Source: Brachypterus glaber
Lineage: Eukaryota > Arthropoda > Insecta > Coleoptera > Kateretidae
Length of the DNA stretch: 64,000 bases
Assembly: GCA_958510825.1 (NCBI GenBank)
Contig: OY294051.1
Coordinates: forward strand, 27,577,265 to 27,641,264
Direction of reading: 5' to 3'
A program made the translations under genes and the position numbers. This document shows, one piece after another, positions 34,484 to 44,620 of the stretch. Positions within the stretch are counted from its first letter, which is position 1. Each line of letters opens with the position of its first letter. The notes under the pieces were generated by a model. It saw nothing but the letters and a program-made list of their open reading frames with translations. It was not told the origin of the DNA and did not search any database.

Positions 34484-34813
34484 ATTTATGGTAGAAATTT
34501 TAGTTAGGGGCAACTTTGGCGGATTTTCAGTACGGGTTAGAATCTTTTGATCATTTTCAAATTTGGCACATAATTTTGTGTGCTCAAAAGAAAAAAAAAA
34601 TAAGACTTGAAGCCCACTAAACTTTTCACTTATACAAAAATTACAGACAATTTTCAACAGTTTTTTACAATTTATTGGTAATTTTACGAATTTTAGAGGC
34701 CCAATTACGATCCCTGAAGAAGTTTGATCACTCCCATATTTTCAGAATATTCTAGTACACCTAAATGAAAATTTTGAGAAAATAAAAAAATATATAGGTC
34801 CTAAGGTCCACCC

Positions 34814-35482
34814 TATTCAGAGACTACACGTTAACAATATGACGTTATGTTGTCATATTTCATAATTTCTTCTTGTTCTTACTCTTGTTCTTCCTGTCTC
34901 CTGTCTGTTAGTCCACAATCAGACAAAGATATAAATGCGCTATTTCTAATCATATTGTTCAGTAAACTATGACGGCTACACAATCATTACTTGTAGAGGT
35001 TGACAAAGAAAAGACTATAGTACTACGTCGCAATATTAAACATCGAGTGCATTCTGTTTTTTTACTTTCGAACGAAAAAGAAAAAAAAATGTTACGGCGA
35101 AAAATAGTACATTTCTAACCTAACAAAAAAATTAAACTCGAGAGATGCTATTTGGCTGAGGCGCAGCCTAGGCCAAATTAGCATCTGAAGAGCTGAATTT
35201 TTTTTAAGAGGACAGAACAGTTTTTCATTCACGATCATGGTTATGTTGCTCTCAATGACAATCTATAAGGTAAAATCTAAAGCCAAAACAGGTTAGAAAA
35301 GAGCTATTTACTGCCTTTGGTTAAAAAAAAGGTAAGTTGTTAAAAAATAAATACGAATGATATACTTTGAAACTTTTTATAACGCACTAAAAGAACATTT
35401 TACTGTGAATAAAAAAGTTTTCCAGATTTTGACGTATTAAAAAAAGTTTTTCAGATTATATTAAACCATTTTAAGGTGTATT
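34814..35482. other. no gene seen; one hairpin
   Basis: A hairpin at 35143-35189 pairs GATGCTATTTGGC with GCCAAATTAGCATC. Bases 35255-35430 are an inverted copy of the repeat at 32413-32600. No coding region is visible. Confidence 0.45.
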
Positions 35483-35617
35483 CTGCCCTGATAAAGTAAA
35501 GGGAAGTAAGTGACATTGGTCAATAGCAGTGTTTTCAAAATATTACATCTGGGTTGACGTGAAAACGCCGCTATGCGACAATGTCACTACTAACTGCCCT
35601 TTATTTTAAGAGGACAG
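35483..35617. mobile_element. 135-bp MITE with CTGCCCTGATAAA ends
   Basis: CTGCCCTGATAAAGTAAAGG on the left is matched by CCTTTATTTTAAGAGGACAG on the right, and GTGACATTG by CAATGTCAC inside. A related single right end (TTTTAAGAGGACAG) is at about 35202-35215. Confidence 0.6.
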
Positions 35618-35837
35618 TAATATTATGAGAGCCCGGGGACTAGCGAGCTATAAGGCATATTTTGTTATCTTGTTTAGCTTTTATCATAGATACACTGGCG
35701 TTGCGTTATTATAGAGTGGGGATGGGCGTATTGTGGTCGCTTCTAATCAGTGCTAAATTTATGCTACGCTCATGAATAAAAAAACAGCTCGCTTACCCCC
35801 GAGGTATGATTATAATACATGTATAATACATAATTAA

Positions 35838-36622
35838 AATTGTGAGTCTTGGATTCCAATATGATATTCCCATGTATTTTTTCCCGCTGAAACCGAATCC
35901 GTAACCCGTTTAACCCTTACACGTCAGGATTTTGACATAACCTCAAAAAACACTCAAATAACTACTGAAACCGCTAAAATCATCTCCTCCATACCACTTT
36001 CACCCCCTTCCTCCAAATTCGTAATTTCGTAACCCCATAATCCCCTAACCTCGGAACACCATTACTCCATAACCTCAAAACCCCGTAACCTCATTAAGTA
36101 GAAAAATCTTGCTCGGGAAAACAGAACAATTACGTGAAATTTTCTTTTTAACCGGACTTCTCCACAGAATAGGGTAACGGAATTAAGGGGATATAGTATA
36201 TGGGGTTACGAAGTGAAGGGATTTTGAGGTTATGGTGTTAGGGGATTTTGGGGTTATAGAGTTACTTACCTATGACTATGTTTCCCCAAAAAAACTGAAG
36301 AATTTTTTCTGTTTTTCCAAACTAGATTTTTCTACTTAATGAGGTTACGGGGTTTTGAGGTTATGCGGCTATGGTATTATGAAGTTAGGGGATTATGAGG
36401 TTCTGGGGTTATAGAATTAGCAATTTGGGGACAGGGGGGTGACACTGGTATGGCATAGATAATTTTAGCGGTTTCAGTAGTTTTTCTGGTGTTTTTTGAG
36501 ACTAAGTCAAAATCCTGACGTGTAGGGGTTAAACGGATTGCGAATTCAGTTTCAGCGGGAAAAAATACATATGAATATCATATTGGAATCCAAGACTCAG
36601 AATTTTTTTTTGTGGGTCTGTG
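35838..36622. mobile_element. foldback element with ~270-bp arms, same family as the dimer at 56243
   Basis: The left arm (35838 to about 36110) and right arm (about 36320-36607) are inverted copies sharing GAGTCTTGGATTCCAATATG, CACGTCAGGATTTTGAC and ATGAGGTTACGGGGTTTTGA. The right end TGTGGGTCTGTG (to 36622) is followed by TTA. It matches the terminal GTGGGGCTGTG plus TTA of the element in the mariner. Both carry CCCGCTGAANCCGAATCCG after ATGTATTTT. The left terminal bases are lost. The inner parts are rich in GGTTATGG/CCATAACC-like units. Confidence 0.65.
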
Positions 36623-36886
36623 TTATTCGAATAGTTTTTTCGTAATGCATTACATTAAATTATATTATAATTGATCAATTTCCGATGACATTGTCCGTTG
36701 GTCCGCCAAGAGGCCTAGACTGTAGGCCCTACAGGCCATACCGGTCGACAGATCCAAACCAAATTTTAAACAAGGTTTTTAGGGGATTGCGCACAGGGGG
36801 TTTTCTTAGTTTCTCTACTCTCCCAAATTAGGGATGAACAAAAATGAACAAAAATCGAAAACATTGATTTTCTTAATTTTACTCTA

Positions 36887-37042
36887 GGGAACGTTTAAGT
36901 ATTACGTAACGCAAATTTTGATCATTTTGGACCCCCACCCCCACCCTGTAACGCTATTTTCCTATACCATTAACATGGGCGTAACACTCCAAAATGACCC
37001 CCACCCCCCCCTAGGAGCGTTACGTAATACTTGAACGTCCCT
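36887..37042. mobile_element. Harbinger-like MITE, GGGAACGTT ends (copy 3)
   Basis: 156 bp, beginning GGGAACGTTTAAGTATTACG and ending CGTAATACTTGAACGTCCCT, with CTA on both sides. It is in the opposite orientation to copies 1 and 2: here the C-rich runs lie on the plus strand. Confidence 0.7.
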
Positions 37043-37180
37043 CTAACGATTTTGCTCAAATTTTGTACGTTATTAGTAATTTACAAACATAATAATTACT
37101 GGTTTTCCTCGGAAAAAAAATAAGCTTATGTGATACCAATTACGTACGTTAGCGCCGAAGAAAACACTTTTATAGGTATA

Positions 37181-38411
37181 GGGTAGATACCCCAGTTATA
37201 GCCACCTTAAGAAAAATTCTGTTTTTTTTATTATGTTCCATTATAATGTTAAGGTTGCAAGTTTTGATTTTTCTGAAACTTACAATATATCTCTACTATA
37301 AAATAAATGTTTAAACAATATAACTTCAGCTGATATGTTATAAAATAAAAAACAAACAAAATATTACTAATTATCTAGTTTTAGCCACCCAAGCACCGGT
37401 TTTAGCTATAAATATTCACCAGATATAGCCACCATTAAAAAAAAACTAAAAAGATGTTAAAAATAAATTATTTATATTTTTGTAACAGATTTAGAACATT
37501 TAATATTTATAGTTTTTTAAAAATATATACTTCTTAATCAATATTTAAAACGATTTCGTTTTTTATTACATTTTTTCTTACATACATCTTTTCTTGGATA
37601 ATTATCCGATAATTATAAATATTTATTAATTTTATTTATTTTTTATTTATTTGTTAAGAGTCTTTTTGGGATCTGAACCAGATGGTAGTTTATACCATAT
37701 TCGACACCATAAGTTTTACAAAACAATTTATATATAAGTGACTATTTCACATTGTGACAAGTTTAGTTTTCAGCTTCAGTCTTGAATCATTTGAGTCATT
37801 TTGATGGCCCGTTCTCGACTATATTTTGTATAATACCCCTCCTTTTTTAATTTAAATGTATTATTGGCTAATATTTAAAGGTGGTTTTCGCTAAAATCTT
37901 TATTATTTGTACAGTAATTTTGACATATTGATATTTTTTGACATTGGCTATAACTGGTACTACTTAGGTTCCAGTTTTAGCCAATTCTGTGGCTATAGCT
38001 AGAAAGAAAAGCATATTAGTGTTATCGCCATGCAAATTTAAGAATAAATTCTGCAAAATATGTATTAAAATATTAATAAAGTAACTGTTTAATGACTTAC
38101 CTTTAACTTAATATAAATGTTTTACGAATTTAATTTTACCTGAATTAGATATTTAAAATTATTTTTCTGGCGGTTTCTTAAGAAAAGTCATAAGAAATTA
38201 CATTTTTTTCAAAATCAAAATTTTAAATAGGCGCTGTATTCATTTCGCTACAGTTAAAACTTATTTAACATACTTGTTATCCCAACTTTTATCATTCAAA
38301 TCGGATTTAAACGATAATTTTGATCTAAAGTCTCCTATGTCTTAGCTATACCCAAAAAACTACTCTGACTGGCTAAAACCGGTGCAGTGGCTAAAACCGG
38401 TGATCCTACCC
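37181..38411. mobile_element. 1.23-kb TA-flanked element with repeated TTAGCCAC phrase
   Basis: Begins GGGTAGATACCCCAGTTATA and ends CCGGTGATCCTACCC, with TA on both outer sides. Inside, the phrase GGTTTTAGCCAC or GTTATAGCCACC, or its complement GGCTAAAACC, occurs about eight times. The copies lie near the two ends, near 37375-37435 and near 37945-38005. No transposase is present. Confidence 0.6.
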
Positions 38412-38719
38412 TATTATTTCTAAACCTAATTATTGCAAAAATTTTAAGAAATTGCAAGGAACAAATACCTTAAAATTATTAAAAACAAATTAGAATAATA
38501 TGTATTATTATAATGTAATTTTGTAAAGCTGCAATAATCCAATTAAAAGAAAATAATTTTTATATTTAATATTCGCAGGGGGCGTTATTTGAGTCCCTAG
38601 AAGGGGTGATTCGGAGTTTGCCCGAATTCCCAGTGGGCTGGCTAGGGTTATTGAGGAGTAGGGATGTTACGGAGTAGGGAAATTGAGAGTAGGGATCTTG
38701 GCTGACCCACCAATGATTA
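38412..38719. other. no gene seen; relic of the 8050-type element
   Basis: GGAGTAGGGATGTTACGGAG near 38657, followed by GAGAGTAGGGATCTTGGC, resembles the right end of the element at 8050-8562. There is no left end or 8-bp duplication. Confidence 0.4.
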
Positions 38720-39863
38720 CACTAGGCAACAAATCGCAACTTTTTTTTTGCCCCGATCGGAAAGTAAATTTTACTTACTAATTCGAGGGCGTAGAATCCG
38801 AATCTGACCTAAAATTTTTGAGATATAAGTTCAGGTAATAATGACGTTTTTTTTCAAAATCTTTAAAAAATAAAAAAAAAGAGTAGAATTTTGAAAATTT
38901 TAGTGTATATTAAAAAAAATACGAGGAATTCAAATGTCAAGAACCTACTGTCAGAGTAAGTACACGAAAAAAAAATAAAAAGGTTAAAATGAAAGTGCAA
39001 AGTTTACTTAATTGCTCATTTGTGGCAAAAAGATCAATTTTTTTTAAAAATTTTATAGAACTTAATTTGTAGATTATAAAATTCTCTACAAAAATATTTA
39101 TACAAATATTTTTTTATTTTGTTTAGTTTGTTCCTAAAAAGTAAGTAAATGAAAAAGATATAAAATTAAAGTATACAGTGTAAACTTTTTTCCTGAGCCC
39201 AAAAAATATATTTTTCTTATCAATTTAAAGGCGCAGAATCTAAATTTGATATTAAAAAAAATTCAGCATGTCTTATTTTTTAAATTTTAGTACATGCAAT
39301 TATGTGAATTTAAAAATAATTTATAAAACAAAATAGTGTGTATTTTTTTTTCTTTTTAATGGTTCTACATCATAAAAATGTTACTTTATTACATAAGAAC
39401 CATAATTCGTAACATTTTTTTAGTTCATTTTTGACCCTCTAGTAATGATTTTTGACAATTTTTAGCATGAGTACGTGGCGATAAGCTTGTCCCCTTATGC
39501 ACCCTTCTTCTTACCCTCCACCCCTACTTAGTTTTGTCACATTATCCATTTTTTTTTAAATATTTTTTTTTCATAATATCCCTATTTATTCTACCTATGA
39601 ATTTAAAGTTTCTATGTTTTTAGTTGGGTATTTTTTAACTAATATTGAGTCGCCGAATCCAAATTTGTCCTTGGAATATTTTTGTCTCTCATGATTTTAG
39701 AACAAAAGAGGGATAAAATAATGATTTTTTAAAATTTTTATCTTATTTTTCTCAGAAAACTTAGGTAATAAAAATATTCTGAGGCCAGATTCGGTTTCAG
39801 CGACCCAAAATTAGTTAAAAAACATATGACTCCAATCGGGGCAAGAAACCGTGTTGCCTAGTG
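38720..39863. mobile_element. PIF/Harbinger-like non-autonomous element, copy 2 (inverted)
   Basis: Begins CACTAGGCAACAAATCGCAA and ends ACCGTGTTGCCTAGTG, with TTA on both sides. 1144 bp, in the opposite orientation to copies at 4331 and 52307. It is alignable with them through most of its length, for example TGGTTCTACATCATAAAAAT here and its complement in the others. It lies 187 bases before the AstCC exon, in its upstream intron. Confidence 0.85.
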
Positions 39864-40050
39864 TTATTTATTACAACAAAAAATGTACGGTCCCTGATAA
39901 TTGTTACTGAAAACTTTAAAGCAAAATACAGAAACCTAGTTTGGATCAGGATCGTGAATACGTGCCTAATACTAAAAAACATGCTCATTTCAGTATCTAC
40001 TAGTTATCTCTTTGCCGCTCCTGTTTATTTATCAGTTTTTTTTCTTTTAG

Positions 40051-40206
40051 ATGATAGTACCGAAAAAAAGAACAGCTATTTTGATGAACAGGCTAATGGT
40101 TGCTTTGAAGGACAAAATAGAAGAAGAGGTCAGGAAGGAATTAGAACAAGATAGCAATAGAATAGATTTTGAAAGAATATCAAACAGTGGAGAAGACTAC
40201 AGAACG
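40051..40206 (+). CDS. AstCC: allatostatin CC precursor, internal exon
   Basis: A 52-codon exon preceded by a T-rich tract ending TTTTCTTTTAG and followed by the donor GTTAGT. It reads MIVPKKRTAILMNRLMVALK, then an acidic/basic helix (DKIEEEVRKELEQD) and ends GEDYRT in phase 0. The dibasic KKR followed by a RTAILMNRLMVAL-like helix is the spacer type found in allatostatin C/CC prohormones ahead of the peptide. The phase fits the terminal exon at 54283 exactly. The protein would be secreted through the regulated pathway and cut by prohormone convertases, but the exon with the start codon and signal peptide is not identified. The ATG here is probably an internal Met, because it follows the acceptor directly. 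A second frame (39861-40154) crossing the acceptor is not coding. Family assignment rests mainly on the terminal exon. Confidence 0.65.
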
Positions 40207-40979
40207 GTTAGTATAAATAAATACACTGCTCAGATAAAAACGCTTTTCCATTTTTCCATATTTTTCATGTCCCCGAGGGCGGAGTGAGATTTTTTATTAT
40301 AAGAATCAGTTTCACGATCTCGAAAACACCTATATACTAATTTTTACGAAAATATTGTAAATACTTAAATAATAATTTCAAATAAATTCTCAAGCTCAGT
40401 TAACTTATCGTGCTTACACGATTTCCCGGATAGACCTACTGATCGACCGCGCGACTTTTTTTTTTGCTCAAAATTTTTTTTATTTTTTTTGCACGAATAC
40501 AACGCTTTCGCTAATTAAAAAATTTAAAATGGGAAAGCCATACTGCTGCCAACAAAATAATAGTGACCACATAATTGCTGAAATTGAAATTTATTTATCG
40601 TGATGCAATAAAATCGTTTACAGTTGTCAAATATTAATATTAATATAATTATTATTATTATTTGTAATATTATTATTAATTACAACAGTAAGCGGATAGC
40701 TGATGAGACGGTGTCCCTAACAAATAAATAAAATAATATTCAATAATTTTTTAATTATAATTTTTAACTCTTGCTTTTAAATTTCTTCCTAATATGACCA
40801 TCTTTCAATATTTTGACATCTATTTTATAAATATTATTAAGCATATAAATCTTCATGGTTTATATATAAAATATAAAAAATGTGGACAATAAGGTCCAGT
40901 ATTACAATACTAAAAAATAAATTAAATAAATTAAAACAGTAAGAATATACAGACATACAATCAAAATTCCAGCGACATT
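40207..40979. other. start of the 14-kb AstCC intron; no gene seen
   Basis: The donor GTTAGT at 40207 opens an intron that should end at 54282. This stretch is AT-rich with ATT/TAA clusters at 40635-40680. Confidence 0.5.
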
Positions 40980-41165
40980 TTGAGTTTAAAAAGCTCATTT
41001 GTAATGTAACAGGCTTTTTTTTAACAAAAGAGCTTTAACTTGCCTTTTAAAAGAACTTAGAGTTAGGTTTCTAACGCGAACTGGCAAAAAATAATAATAC
41101 TACTCTTAAGTCTTATTTTTGGCAACCGAATGTTGCAAGACCATACCATACTTTTACATCCATCT
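40980..41165 (-). pseudogene. C-terminal scrap of a non-LTR reverse transcriptase
   Basis: The minus strand from about 41165 reads NIRLPKIRLKSS, then, after a frame change, PVRVRNLTLSSFKRQVKALL and LKKK. The LP..R..SF+..+K..LL pattern is typical of the last residues of CR1/Jockey-type ORF2 proteins. Everything upstream is missing. It lies in the AstCC intron. Confidence 0.4.
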
Positions 41166-41436
41166 AACGTTTTATTTAATATTAATCACATACAAGATAA
41201 ACAGTGCTGATGATTCCCAAAAAGGACGAAATGGAACCATTTCCTGTCCATTTAATTTTAACGATAGATAGATAACTTTTTTTTTAAACAATATTTTCCG
41301 ATATAGATACACTGAAAAACTTATTGAAAACTTATTTTATTACTTTTCTTTGTAAAATTATGGTATTATTTACAGGTTGGTACAGACTACATCTCTAACA
41401 AAACTTGAAAAATACATTAGTTTAACCATATTACAT

Positions 41437-41708
41437 GGGAGGCATAGCGTAGTGGCTAGCGCGTATGCATAGCAAGTCTACTATCGTGAGTTCGATTCTC
41501 ACTGGCGCCGATTTGCCTTTTTCAGTTAATTAATAATTGAAATTTGTCGAAGGCGATAAGTGAAACGGGCACTCCCTAGAAACTGGTTCGAAAGTCAGTA
41601 TAAGCCGGTGGTTCCCTCTACTACTAGCCCACACAAGTCCTGGACTTAGGGGATGCTTAATTAAGTAGAATAGTACGAGGTTAAACAAACATGTAATGTA
41701 ATGTAATA
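41437..41708 (+). mobile_element. tRNA-headed SINE, copy 1
   Basis: The head GGGAGGCATAGCGTAGTGGC contains an A box (TAGTGGCTAGCG) and the B box GAGTTCGATTC is at 41488-41498. The body runs through CTGGCGCCGATTTGCC, AAACTGGTTCG and CCGGTGGTTCCCTCTACTAC and ends with ATGTA repeats. It is flanked by ATATTACAT (41428-41436) and ATATAACAT (41709-41717), a 9-base duplication with one mismatch. A second full copy is at 49913-50182. Confidence 0.75.
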
Positions 41709-42506
41709 ATATAACATATATACTAAATTTTACAGGTATTTTTACTAGAACATGTTGGTATTAATAAACAAACTTTGCTACATACTCCAAGTCACACAAT
41801 GTGGTGTTTAACCAACAGAGAATTCAAAAAATCCAGCAGAATGTGTTAGTTATCTCCCCCAATAAATATGAATAGACAGCGCAAATTAAAATTTATTCCC
41901 AACTCGAAATTTCGTTCAATATTGATTTTAACGAGAATTACAATTTTTTAAAAGCTTTTCGCAAATCGATTTTAATTTTATTAACCTTTTACTATATTAC
42001 TACGTAGGATTAAACCTAATTGATTAAAAAATTTAACACATGTTTACGTGCCTTAGTTCGTAAGAATTTTATTAATGCTAAAACAGTACATTATTATGAC
42101 GATAATATATGAAGCAGATTTTTTAAAGAATTTTACAAAAAAGAAAATAATTCTAATTGACACTAGTCCAATACGTTAGGCAACATAAATTTAGGTCTTC
42201 AATACCAACCCAAAAAGAAAATTCCCCAATAATATTATATTTGGACTTTACCCAAACCCAAAAAGAAAATTCCCTAATAATATTATATTTCGACTATCAG
42301 TACAACAAAAAATGTGCATTATATGCAAAATTATTAAAGAATACATAAAACAGCTTATTAAATACAAAAACAAGTACAAAATCTTTACACACAACGGGGT
42401 ATTTATTATTAATGACTGTCAAATTAATTTTTTTTCATAAATTCTTCGTTTTTCAAAAAAATAATTTTTTATTTAAGAAAATATTTTTGAAAAAAGGTTT
42501 TTTTTT

Positions 42507-42570
42507 ATTAATAATAATAATAATAATCCTTTATTCCAGCCCAGAGGTTCATATACAAAAAATATAAAAA
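42507..42570 (-). mobile_element. 3' tail of a non-LTR element
   Basis: Minus strand: CTCTGGGCTGGAATAAAGGA followed by a (TTA)n run. AATAAA plus a triplet tail is the 3' end typical of I-type and related LINEs. No coding part can be read upstream. Confidence 0.35.
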
Positions 42571-43370
42571 ATACAAAATAAAAAAAACTTGATTTTTATT
42601 TTAATGATATTGTTGTTGTTGGCAGCAATATTATTATAATATCCTTTGAATTTTCTACTAAAAGAATTCTTTTATATAAAAATATCGATTTAACAATGCA
42701 GTTTAACTATATTCACACGTTTATATTCAAATCAATCAATAGCTTATCACAAATCGTCTGCTATCTGTCAATGCTTTTTTCCCTAACGTCCAAGATTGGC
42801 TCTGAATGTAGTTGCGAGGGTTGTTACAGGTGGTATTATTAAAAGGAACATCATCATCATTACAGCTGGTAAAGATCTGTATTGCTTTGAATTTCATGTC
42901 AAATACTCTTTGCAGTAAATCGCATAGTTAGGCCCAACATCCCTATTCTCAATTTTCCTACTCCCTTATATGTCTACACTGATAGAACAATAGCGTATAT
43001 AATAACGTAATTAGCCTAGCGCAGTTGTTTGATTTACAACAACAAACTGTTAAATGGTCAGGTTTTTCTTTGTCGGGCAAAGAGCGAGGTAGGCGTGGCT
43101 TGCAAATCCACAGGTTTGGTTCGCCGCTCCTTCCTACGTCACGATCCTCGATTTAAAACGCAGCAATTCACCTTACCCGTCCGCCCGACTGGCTAGCAGA
43201 GCCTGGTAGGCGTCGGTTTCTACTGTGTTTGCAGATTTGGTGTAATGTATTTTAAATTCACATATTAATTACGTTTATATGCACATAGAAACTACATATC
43301 ACATTTAATGGAGATCTCTACAACTAGAATTATGAAACAAAAGACGTCTACCCTATCTCTATCTCATTTG
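42571..43370. other. no gene seen; GC-rich patch
   Basis: Bases about 43070-43245 are much GC-richer than the region (GAGGTAGGCGTGGC, GTCCGCCCGACTGGC) and contain GGTAGGCG twice. I cannot assign them. CAACATCCCTATTCTCAATT near 42928 is a lone end of the 8050-type element. Confidence 0.4.
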
Positions 43371-43461
43371 TGCTACACTTTCCAGCCAACCAAATAAATA
43401 CTGTATTTGTTTTTCACACAACAAATACAGTATTTATTTGGCTGGCCGGAAGGTGTAGCAG
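43371..43461. repeat. 91-bp palindrome, first of a related pair
   Basis: TGCTACACTTTCCAGCCAAC and AAATAAATACTGTATTTGTT fold against AACAAATACAGTATTTATTT and GGCTGGCCGGAAGGTGTAGC. Only a few loop bases separate the arms. Confidence 0.75.
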
Positions 43462-43546
43462 TGAGCGGCATGAACGAACATAGCTAATGTGAATCTGTAA
43501 AATAAGATAATTCTACTAAAACTTAGATGGCGCCAGTAATTTCTTT

Positions 43547-43628
43547 ACACTTTTCGCCCGGCCAAGTAAATATTGTATTTGTTCAACAAAGAACAAATAC
43601 AGAATTTGTTTGGTTATGTGGAAGTGGG
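43547..43628. repeat. ~80-bp palindrome, second of the pair
   Basis: ACACTTTTCGCCCGGCCAAG and TAAATATTGTATTTGTTC fold against GAACAAATACAGAATTTG and GGTTATGTGGAAGTG. It is a diverged version of 43371-43461, so the same foldback family is present twice within 260 bp. Confidence 0.65.
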
Positions 43629-44156
43629 AGTGTATGTATGTCTTCTATCCTTTTTGGGTAGAACTTTTGTCCCTGTTTAATCTAACGGGAGAAATCTCCA
43701 TTACATGTACATGTACATGCTTATCGTTGGGTATACTTATGCACATAAAAATGTTAGCCCAAAATGCCTACTTTCAGTATTTTGGTAAAACATTTATTAG
43801 AATTAGCTGATTGTCGCCATATTTATTAATCATCCTTCCTCAAAAAAGTACAGCAACGTTGTTGTATTATTAAATAATATGAATCTACAATTTTAATAGT
43901 GTGTTTAATATAACGTTATAATGTTCTAGAATAATTATTACGATTATAATCGTAAAAATGGTATTATATACCTCAAAGTTGTTACAACAACGTTTGTACT
44001 ATTTTTAGATTCAGATCAGTGTACATACAAGAAAATAACTCTAATATCAAGTATTTGTATTTGTTTCAAGTTCAATTAGACTTTATTTCCAAGAAAATAG
44101 TATTAGTACTATTTTTCATAATTTTTAGTATTTTAAATACTCATATATAAAACAAG
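43629..44156. other. no gene seen
   Basis: AT-rich DNA. TAGTATTAGTACTATTTTT and TAGTATTTTAAATACT (about 44098-44145) recur at 46245-46295. Confidence 0.4.
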
Positions 44157-44620
44157 AGACAAATAATTATCGGGAATAATTCAGTTTTCATTCAAATTTG
44201 CTGTCAAACGAAATAATTATTCCAGGGGCATGCCCCGGTCGTAAATATTTCCAGACAACAAATTTTCATGAAAGTAATAAAGTAATAACAATAATTATAA
44301 ATAGTAATATATTGATATTTAATTATCAATTAGTTTTAGGTATGAAATCTTGTTGTAAAAGATAAATACTGAAAAACAAATACTACAGCGATTCCTACTA
44401 GAATTTTCTAGAGAAGAAAATTCCCAATATAGCTATAATATGATTGGACAGAAATAAACACGTGGCCAGAAATATTGTTAAAGGATTGCTTGATAAAAAC
44501 ATTAAAAAATAATCATATATCACAAGACTAATAATTATCGGGAATAATTCACAGTTTTCATTCAAGTTTGTTGTCTGAAAATAATTACAACATGGGCATC
44601 ACCTCTGGAGGGACTTTTCA
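44157..44620. repeat. direct repeat pair around TAATTATCGGGAATAATTC
   Basis: TAATTATCGGGAATAATTC followed by CAGTTTTCATTCAA occurs near 44166 and again near 44529, 363 bases apart. After each comes a diverging run ending in GGGCAT. The interval may be a small element with direct ends, but no boundaries are clear. Confidence 0.5.

Larger units (their letters stand above)
33580..34813. mobile_element. 1.23-kb TA-flanked inverted-repeat element (GGGTGGACCTTA)
   Basis: Begins GGGTGGACCTTA and ends TAAGGTCCACCC, with TA on both outer sides. The arms match imperfectly over about 140 bases, including ATGAGAGTGATCAAGCTTCT on the left and its counterpart on the right. It has no transposase and carries at least two smaller palindromic elements. 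A single related end lies near 24660. Confidence 0.7.

Noticed and set aside
39861..40154. 97-residue frame overlapping the AstCC internal exon
   Set aside because: It starts inside the end of a Harbinger-like element and crosses the splice acceptor; the other frame fits the exon and its phase.
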